Shown one piece after another: positions 7,008-11,477 of a stretch of 11,477 nt of DNA. A program made the translations under genes and the position numbers. The stretch comes from an uncultured Collinsella sp. (GTDB lineage: Bacteria; Actinomycetota; Coriobacteriia; Coriobacteriales; Coriobacteriaceae): assembly GCA_900555355.1 (NCBI GenBank), contig USKV01000030.1, positions 1 to 11,477 of the forward strand, given 5' to 3'. Every line of letters starts with the position of its first letter. Within the stretch, counting starts at the first letter, position 1. A model generated the notes under the pieces. That model searched no databases. It was not told the origin of the DNA and saw nothing but the letters and a program-made list of their open reading frames with translations.

Positions 7008-7042
7008 GACCGTTCGCGGGTGAAAATCGACCGTTGACGGGT
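7008..7042. repeat. Tandem 14-bp repeat upstream of the PTS promoter
   Basis: GACCGTTCGCGGGT (7008-7021) and GACCGTTGACGGGT (7029-7042) match at 12 of 14 bases and are 21 bp apart, two helical turns. They lie about 40-75 bp upstream of the -10 box, where an activator could bind. The binding protein is not known. Confidence 0.5.
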
Positions 7043-7120
7043 TTAACGTACTTGAAACGTTGGGGCTGGATAGGCCGGCGCTGGCTGGATAACCCCAGGT
7101 CAGACGCCGCGCACAATCCT

Positions 7121-8203
7121 CTATCGCACGAAGTACCAGGGACTTTCCTGCACGGTGGGCTCCAGCGCGATGCCGGTGCGTTCCTTAAACAGATCCATGT
7201 CCTGAGATTTTTCGGTCCACCACGCGTTGGGCTTAAAGGTCATGCTCTCAATGACGTGACCGACAAACACACTGTTGCGCAGCTTGGAGAAGTCGGTGTT
7301 CATGATCAGGATGGACGCGAGCACAAGCACAATGCCCAGAACCTTGATCGCGCCGGCGGACTCGGCATAGACACCAATGCCCACCAGTACGGTGACGACC
7401 GTCTCGAAAGACATTACGACGGGAACTTTCGACGTCTCGAGCCCCATGGACAGACCCTGCATATATAAGACATAGGCCACGGCTGTGGGGATGAGTCCAA
7501 AACCAAAGAACAGCAGCAGCAGCTGTGGCGACATTGCCGCGGCGACATCCGGCCACGGAGCCGCGATAGCTGCCATAACCGCACCGCCAAAAACAAGGCC
7601 CCAAAACGTGACGGCCAGCGGGTGGACCGTCTTGGTTGCTATCCGGCTAAACACCGCGAGCGACGCGCCACAAAAGCCCGCAATCACGCCCGACGTGACG
7701 CCCCAAACCGAAAAATGGAAACCGGACAGGTCGCCATTGGTCACTGCAAGTACACAGCCACCGATATTAAAAGCGATGGCAACGAGCTTGTTGGGAGTCA
7801 CATCCTCGCGATAAAGCACGCGGCCGAGCATGACGCCAAACACCGGCGAGGTGTAGAGCAGCACCGAGGCCGTGGACATGCCCACCTCGCCCATGCACTC
7901 GTAATAAAGCGTGTTAGCGGTGGCGAGGCCGATAATGCCAAGAAGCGCACAGGGAACAAGCTCTTTAGGACTTGCCTTGAACAGTGCCAGGGGACCCGAT
8001 GCTTTTCCCTCACGATCGCCTCCCTGGCAACCCATGAACGCCAAGACCGGAGCCATTAAGACGGCACCCGACAACAGGCGAAAGGCCGCCATGCTCTGAG
8101 ACGAAACACCCAGGGCCGAGATGCCTTTTACAAAGATTCCGATGCTGCCCCACATAAGTGCGGCGATCAGCACCAGCACATAGCCCAGATTGCTTTTCTT
8201 CAA
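7121..8203 (-). CDS. DMT-superfamily EamA transporter
   Basis: A 360-residue polytopic membrane protein of the drug/metabolite transporter superfamily with two EamA repeats (about residues 5-150 and 170-310). The first begins GYVLVLIAALMWGSIGIFVK, and about ten hydrophobic segments are visible. Family members export or import amino acids, sugars or metabolites, and the substrate cannot be read from sequence. A hydrophilic tail of about 45 residues follows the last segment. I prefer the TTG start at 8203, because GAGGAGG (8209-8215) lies five bases before it. A GTG at 8239 is in frame but has no ribosome site and would sit next to the operator at 8243-8259. That operator resembles the PTS site, so co-regulation with the PTS operon, for example to move the released amino acid, is a reasonable guess. 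Confidence 0.9.
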   Translation of the reverse strand: MKKSNLGYVLVLIAALMWGSIGIFVKGISALGVSSQSMAAFRLLSGAVLMAPVLAFMGCQGGDREGKASGPLALFKASPKELVPCALLGIIGLATANTLYYECMGEVGMSTASVLLYTSPVFGVMLGRVLYREDVTPNKLVAIAFNIGGCVLAVTNGDLSGFHFSVWGVTSGVIAGFCGASLAVFSRIATKTVHPLAVTFWGLVFGGAVMAAIAAPWPDVAAAMSPQLLLLFFGFGLIPTAVAYVLYMQGLSMGLETSKVPVVMSFETVVTVLVGIGVYAESAGAIKVLGIVLVLASILIMNTDFSKLRNSVFVGHVIESMTFKPNAWWTEKSQDMDLFKERTGIALEPTVQESPWYFVR

Positions 8204-8242
8204 CGCAGCCTCCTCGGTATTGTTTCCAATATGTTTCACACT

Positions 8243-8259
8243 ACGTTATAGTCGTTATA
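8243..8259 (-). promoter_or_regulatory. Possible GntR-1 operator before the EamA gene
   Basis: ACGT-TATAG-TCGT (8243-8255), one base from ACGT-N5-ACGT. CGTTATA occurs twice in direct orientation (8244-8250 and 8253-8259). The minus strand reads TATAAC here as a possible -10. Weaker than the other two sites. Confidence 0.4.
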
Positions 8260-8315
8260 TACATTTTTCAAGACACAAATCGGCGAGCTGAAAAATCTGC
8301 TCTACCGCTACAACC

Positions 8316-8417
8316 CATTGGTGCAAAGGGGTCAGGTTCATATGCGCCAACTTGGTGTAAAGTAACCTGTCCCCAATGACTAGGACTGTCCCCAAGTGCC
8401 GAACGTCTCCAAGTGCC
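8316..8417. repeat. Repeat cluster with GGGGACAGG-type words
   Basis: The gap 8260-8600 has no gene. Within this part, GGGGTCAGGTT (8328-8338) pairs with AACCTGTCCCC (8364-8374) with one mismatch. CATTGG (8316-8321) pairs with CCAATG (8373-8378), and CGCCAA with TTGGTG forms a small inner hairpin (8345-8357). GGACTGTCCCC follows at 8383-8393, and CCAAGTGCC is repeated at 8392-8400 and 8409-8417. These resemble REP-type debris; no transposase is present. Confidence 0.55.
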
Positions 8418-8461
8418 ACATCTGGACCAAGGCGACGCCGATGCTTTGGCAACGTCAGCGA

Positions 8462-8601
8462 AAACCCACCTGAGCGAGCAAGGTGCCTTGAAGCGAAGTG
8501 GCATTGACCTTCTGGTCATGCCGCTGAAGCTGAAAGGCAGATTGCCGCTCAGGTGGGTTTGCAGCGTCGAGCCGTTACGCGGTTTGGTAAAACCGCGTAA
8601 C
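8462..8601. repeat. Long foldback element with terminal hairpin (copy 2)
   Basis: 8462-8560 folds as one long hairpin. AAACCCACCTGAGCG (8462-8476) pairs perfectly with 8546-8560. GCAA (8478-8481) pairs with TTGC (8542-8545), GCCTT (8485-8489) with AAGGC (8534-8538), and AGC (8492-8494) with GCT (8529-8531). The tip is 8497-8509 with 8514-8525 (one bulged T, one G-T pair) around TTCT. On the plus strand the internal loops are GA facing GA and GA facing GAA. A second hairpin, 8574-8585 with 8590-8601, follows and ends inside the SIS gene stop codon. The part 8539-8601 recurs at 1-63. It could be a structured RNA, a mobile palindromic element or a gene-end signal. Confidence 0.8.
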
Positions 8602-9593
8602 TAATACTCAAGCTTCCACATGTAGCGGCGCGTCATGTAGTCCTTGTGGGTGACGGCAGAAAGCGCACGCATATAGACGTTGTTGAGGATCGGGGCAAAG
8701 ATCAGGTGGTTGAAGTACTCGCTCACGCTGTCCTTGATGTCGTTGAGGCCGAGCTCCTTGGCGTCGAGCTGATAGACGCGCTCGCCACCGTACTGGTTGA
8801 CGAAGCGGATGCCGCGCTCGTCGTTGCAGCGGCTGCGGCCGACGCTGATGAGTTGGAACAGCGAGGTACGCTTGTCCAGGATCTCGAAGGGGCCGTGGAA
8901 GAAGTCGCAGGTGTTGATGGTGCAGGAGTCGATCTGCAGCATCTCCTGCACGTTGCAGATGCTAAAGACGTAGGCGGCACCGAAGAGCGGACCCTGGGCC
9001 ATGACGTTGATGCAGGGCTTGTCGGCGTTCTGCTCGGCCCACTTGGCAGCGAGCGGACGGGTGTACTCGACGGCCTTGCGATAGATGGGGTCGACCAAGT
9101 CGAAGGCGGCCATAGCGGTCTCGTACTCGGCATAACCCTCGGTCTGCTGCGTAAGCTCCATGGCGATCATGGTCACGACGGCGGAGTTGGTACGACCCAT
9201 GCAGGACTCGTCGACGGCCAGGCTGTCGTACTTGATCTTGTAGTCGCAGACCTCGGTAAGGCCGGACTCGTCAACATAGATGGCGATGGTGCTGGCGCCG
9301 TGGTCCTTGGCGACCTGGGCGGCGACGATGGTCTCCTTGGTGCCGCGCATGGACACGACGACGGCCAGGGTGTTCTCGTTGACGTAGGCCGGGGTGGCGT
9401 GCACGAACTCGTTGCTGGTGTAGCTGGAGCTCACGACCTGCGTGGCCTCGTGCTCCATAAAGTACTGGGCAGGATAGTTGCCGCCGTTGGATCCGCCGGC
9501 GCCAATCCACACGACGCGCTTGATGCCGCCCTTGTCTGCCTTGTCGGCCAAAACCTGAGAGACGACATCCTTAACCTGTTCCTGAGTAGTCAT
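8601..9593 (-). CDS. SIS-domain protein 2, FrlB/FraB-like phospho-Amadori deglycase candidate
   Basis: A 330-residue cytoplasmic protein with two SIS domains, a paralogue of the product at 3153-4136. Shared stretches include YPA-x-YF, TP-xx-VNE-x-T, QQTEGY, HGPFE and the C-terminus RRYMWKL-x-Y. Glu217 and His233 keep the 16-residue spacing of the catalytic pair in FraB-type deglycases. Differences suggest another substrate: TGEYFHGP of paralogue 1 is TCDFFHGP here, and its phosphate loop SLGGSTPET is SMRGTKET here. It is transcribed alone, divergently from a second GntR regulator, with tandem 11-bp repeats about 40 bp before its start. The ATG at 9593 follows AAAGG (9604-9608) at ten bases. 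It may act on a second phosphorylated sugar-amine imported by the same PTS, as with the paired deglycases of gfr loci (inference). Confidence 0.87.
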   Translation of the reverse strand: MTTQEQVKDVVSQVLADKADKGGIKRVVWIGAGGSNGGNYPAQYFMEHEATQVVSSSYTSNEFVHATPAYVNENTLAVVVSMRGTKETIVAAQVAKDHGASTIAIYVDESGLTEVCDYKIKYDSLAVDESCMGRTNSAVVTMIAMELTQQTEGYAEYETAMAAFDLVDPIYRKAVEYTRPLAAKWAEQNADKPCINVMAQGPLFGAAYVFSICNVQEMLQIDSCTINTCDFFHGPFEILDKRTSLFQLISVGRSRCNDERGIRFVNQYGGERVYQLDAKELGLNDIKDSVSEYFNHLIFAPILNNVYMRALSAVTHKDYMTRRYMWKLEY

Positions 9594-9632
9594 CGTGCAT
9601 CAGCCTTTCTTCTCGTTTGATGCTCTCAATGG

Positions 9633-9654
9633 CATACAAGTTACATACATGTTT
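9633..9654 (-). promoter_or_regulatory. Tandem 11-bp operator before SIS gene 2
   Basis: CATACAAGTTA (9633-9643) followed directly by CATACATGTTT (9644-9654), in phase with one helical turn. The same ATACA-N-GTT pair recurs before gntR-2. An inverted half site, TTGTATG, lies at 9671-9677. Probable site for the GntR protein encoded next door (inference). Confidence 0.6.
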
Positions 9655-9771
9655 TGGTTATGTCGACTAGTTGTATGCTATATTTATCTTAGAAAATTCG
9701 CTGGTGTTGTTTTTGATAACTGGCTACCAGCGGTTTTGTTGTTGTATTGGATACATGCTTAATTAGATTCG

Positions 9772-9793
9772 CATACAGGTTAGATACAGGTTG
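9772..9793 (+). promoter_or_regulatory. Tandem 11-bp operator at the gntR-2 start
   Basis: CATACAGGTTA (9772-9782) followed by GATACAGGTTG (9783-9793), the same spacing and orientation as at 9633-9654. It ends five bases before the ATG and contains the only AGG that could serve as a ribosome site, so binding could also limit translation initiation or early elongation of transcription. Confidence 0.6.
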
Positions 9794-9798
9794 ATCGC

Positions 9799-10521
9799 AT
9801 GAACGCTTCGTCTAAAAAGAAACTGGCCCAATACGAGCGCTTGGCGGGCATGCTGCGTGACCGCATCGCCGCCGGCGTCTACGCGCGCGAAGACAAGCTG
9901 CCGTCCGAGATGGAGCTCATGGACGAATCGGGGCTGTCGCGCAGCACCGTGCGCCATGCCCTTAAGGTGCTCGTTGACGAGGGCCTGGTTCGCACCGAGC
10001 GCGGACGTGGTGCCTTTGTGGCCGACACGCCGGCACTCCACGAGAACAACCTGGTGTTTTCGAGCTATACGGCACAGGTCGAAGGCCAGGGCATGAAGCC
10101 CACCACGCGTACCGTGGACTCGGGCTTTGCCAAGGCGGCCGGCAGCATAGCTAAGTTCTTTGACGCCGCCGTGGGCAGCAAGCTCGTCAAACTTGTCCGC
10201 CTGCGCTACCTGGACGACGCGCCACTGTGCTTGGAGACCACCTACCTGCCGCCAAGCTTCGAGACGCTCATCGATCGCGATATCAATGGTTCGCTCTACG
10301 CCACGCTGCGACAGGAGTTCCATCGCGCGCCGGCACAGGGGCACAAGACCTTTGAGGTGTGCTATGCCTCGCAAAACGAGGCGTTTTTGCTCAACGTTGA
10401 GCGCGGGCAGGCGCTGATCTTGATCACCGACTACGTCTACGACACCGACGGCCGCCCGCTCCATGTCTCCAAGCGCATCCAACGCACCGACCGCGCCAAA
10501 TACACCGAACCCATCGGCTAA
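9799..10521 (+). CDS. GntR-family (HutC/UTRA) transcriptional regulator 2
   Basis: The only plus-strand gene: a 240-residue GntR/HutC regulator. The winged helix-turn-helix (about 11-76) carries LPSEMELMDESGLSRSTVRH and GRGAFV. The UTRA effector domain covers about 95-235, with the family-typical LRYLDDAPLCLETTYLP and a late YDTDGRPLHVS. It is divergent from SIS gene 2, with a shared 205-bp control region that holds two matching tandem repeats, so autoregulation and control of the neighbour are the likely roles. The ribosome site is weak (AGG eight bases before the ATG). It is clearly a different family member from the regulator at 64-783, and the two putative operators also differ. Ligand unknown; a sugar-amine or its phosphate is a guess from context. 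Confidence 0.93.
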   Translation: MNASSKKKLAQYERLAGMLRDRIAAGVYAREDKLPSEMELMDESGLSRSTVRHALKVLVDEGLVRTERGRGAFVADTPALHENNLVFSSYTAQVEGQGMKPTTRTVDSGFAKAAGSIAKFFDAAVGSKLVKLVRLRYLDDAPLCLETTYLPPSFETLIDRDINGSLYATLRQEFHRAPAQGHKTFEVCYASQNEAFLLNVERGQALILITDYVYDTDGRPLHVSKRIQRTDRAKYTEPIG

Positions 10522-10544
10522 CCTGCCAAAATAAACCTGTCCCT
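10522..10544. repeat. REP-like fragment, copy R3
   Basis: These 23 bases match the reverse complement of 3018-3040 at 22 positions and contain ACCTGTCCCT. The copy fills the gap between two convergent genes and runs into the stop codon of the GNAT gene (10543-10545). No separate terminator is seen here. Confidence 0.6.
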
Positions 10545-11133
10545 AAATGGTGGGTTTGGGGAGGTCGGGAAACCAGATTGGTTTGGGCTGGTTGGGTGTG
10601 CGCTCGGCTAGGACCAGCTCCATCCAGCACATGTCGTACCAGCGGCCGAACTTTTGGGCGCAGCGGTCGAAGGCACCCACCAGGCGATACCCCATATGGG
10701 CATGGAAATCCTGGCTGTTGCGCGTCAGGTACTCGTCGTCCTTGTCGTGCGGCACGGCGATGAGGGCGCACATGTTGGTGATGCCCATCGCGATCAGGCA
10801 TTGCTTGAGCGCATCGTGCAGCTTGCGGCCCAGCCCGCCGTGGCGCACGTCGCGTGCCAGGTAGATCGACGTCTCGACCGACCAGTCGTATGCCTCGCGG
10901 CTGTTGAGCGGGCTCGCATAGGCATAACCCACCGGACGCCCGTCCAGCTCCATCACCAGATACGGGTAGCGCTTGAGCGTACGCTCGATGCGTCCGGCGA
11001 ACTCCTCAACGCTCGGCACCTCGTATTCGCAGGTAATCGCCGTCTGGCGCACATACGGCTCATAGATGGCAAGCAACGCCGGCGCATCATCGGGCGTCGC
11101 TAGGCGAATTGTCGGCTCGGACATCTCGGTCAT
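10543..11133 (-). CDS. GNAT acetyltransferase, phosphinothricin-acetyltransferase (PAT)-like
   Basis: A 196-residue cytoplasmic GNAT-fold enzyme that transfers an acetyl group from acetyl-CoA to an amine. PAT/YncA-type features are visible: IYEPYVRQTAITCEYEVP near the N-terminus, VGYAYASPLNSREAYDWSVE (about 68-87), the acyl-CoA loop RHGGLGRKL (about 97-105), and KFGRWYDMCWM near 161-171. Family members acetylate phosphinothricin, methionine sulfoximine or other amino-acid derivatives; the natural substrate cannot be told here. The ATG at 11133 has GAAGGG and GGGGGAG just upstream. It lies only 16 bp after the T-tract of an upstream terminator, which leaves no room for its own promoter there. 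It converges on gntR-2. Confidence 0.9.
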   Translation of the reverse strand: MTEMSEPTIRLATPDDAPALLAIYEPYVRQTAITCEYEVPSVEEFAGRIERTLKRYPYLVMELDGRPVGYAYASPLNSREAYDWSVETSIYLARDVRHGGLGRKLHDALKQCLIAMGITNMCALIAVPHDKDDEYLTRNSQDFHAHMGYRLVGAFDRCAQKFGRWYDMCWMELVLAERTPNQPKPIWFPDLPKPTI

Positions 11134-11149
11134 ACAACCCTTCTCCCCC

Positions 11150-11192
11150 AAAAGCAAAGGCCGCCCTGCGCCAAACCCAGCGCAAGGCGGCC
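11150..11192 (-). terminator. Intrinsic terminator after the threonine-aldolase-like gene
   Basis: GGCCGCC (11159-11165) pairs with GGCGGCC (11186-11192), and TGCGC (11167-11171) with GCGCA (11180-11184), with one mismatch between them and an eight-base loop. On the minus strand the tail is TTTGCTTTT (11158-11150). It stands 17 bp past the stop of the upstream gene. Confidence 0.8.
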
Positions 11193-11209
11193 CTCCTCGT
11201 CACATCAAC

Positions 11210-11477
11210 CTACAGAACCGCCGCCAACGCGTCGATATCCTCCTGCGTCGTGGCCCAGCTGGTGCAAAAACGCACCACCGTGTGGGTATCGTCGTACTTT
11301 TCCCAGTACTCGATCGACGCATGCTCGCGAATGCGGGCCATGTCCTCGTTGGGCAGAATCACGAACTGCTGGTTGGTCGGCGTCTCCAAGAAGAACTGGT
11401 AGCCGCGCTCGTGCAGCACGCGACGCAGCGCCTGAGCGGTCTCAATCGCCTGGCGACCAATCTCAAAATACAGGCCA
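11210..11477 (-). CDS. Low-specificity threonine aldolase / beta-eliminating lyase family, C-terminal part
   Basis: The last 88 codons of a gene whose start lies beyond the right edge of the window. The frame is open to the edge and reads GLYFEIGRQAIETAQALRRV, then the C-terminal domain with TPTNQQFVILPNE and VRFCTSWATTQEDIDAL. These are typical of low-specificity L-threonine aldolases, PLP enzymes that cleave threonine to glycine and acetaldehyde. The PLP lysine and the large domain are outside the window, so activity cannot be judged. A stem-loop with a T-rich tail follows the stop codon. Confidence 0.85.
   Translation of the reverse strand, partial: GLYFEIGRQAIETAQALRRVLHERGYQFFLETPTNQQFVILPNEDMARIREHASIEYWEKYDDTHTVVRFCTSWATTQEDIDALAAVL

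Noticed and set aside
7064..7099. GGGG...CCCC pair with repeated GCTGGATA after the EamA gene
   Set aside because: The stem is short and there is no T-tract, so it cannot be supported as a terminator.
8646..9620. A 324-codon open frame on the plus strand opposite SIS gene 2
   Set aside because: Same reason: a mirror of a conserved gene with biased composition and no family features.
1..11477. CRISPR array, tRNA, rRNA, transposase or phage genes
   Set aside because: I saw no regularly spaced repeats, no RNA gene signatures and no transposase, integrase or phage-like protein. The repeats present are short intergenic elements only.

Overview
The window looks like a chromosomal segment of a gut actinobacterium of the class Coriobacteriia, most likely Collinsella. 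That is inference from the GC-rich codon use, the gene families and the intergenic repeat style; no rRNA or other marker gene is present. Nine complete protein genes and one partial gene are called. All lie on the minus strand except the GntR regulator at 9799-10521.

Left part (1-3086): a GntR/HutC regulator (64-783), a YitT-family membrane protein (1001-2008) and a HAD phosphatase-like gene (2363-2992). They are separated by gaps holding a REP-like repeat present in two long copies, and a 119-bp foldback element. Centre (3087-8260): a compact operon reading IIAB, IIC, IID, then a SIS-domain protein. It is a mannose-family phosphotransferase system (PTS) whose last gene resembles Amadori-product deglycases (FrlB/FraB/GfrF type), and it ends in a strong intrinsic terminator. 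Upstream of it, in the same direction, is a DMT/EamA transporter. Right part (8260-11477): a repeat-rich gap, a second SIS-domain protein (8601-9593), a divergent second GntR regulator (9799-10521), a PAT-type GNAT acetyltransferase and the 3' end of a threonine-aldolase-like gene.

Proposed cooperation (inference): the PTS imports and phosphorylates a sugar-amine compound such as fructoselysine or glucoselysine. One or both SIS enzymes then split the 6-phosphate into a hexose phosphate and an amino acid, and the EamA carrier may move an amino compound. Two regulatory circuits are visible. An ACGT-N5-ACGT word with the shared core TATAACG lies before gntR-1, before the PTS operon and, in weaker form, before the EamA gene. 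An 11-bp tandem repeat, ATACA-N-GTT, lies before the second SIS gene and before gntR-2.

The most unusual feature is a long foldback element (8462-8601). Its second half recurs at 1-63, and each copy ends exactly at the stop codon of a minus-strand gene. All three differences between the copies fall in one arm of the long stem, which predicts compensatory changes just outside the window.
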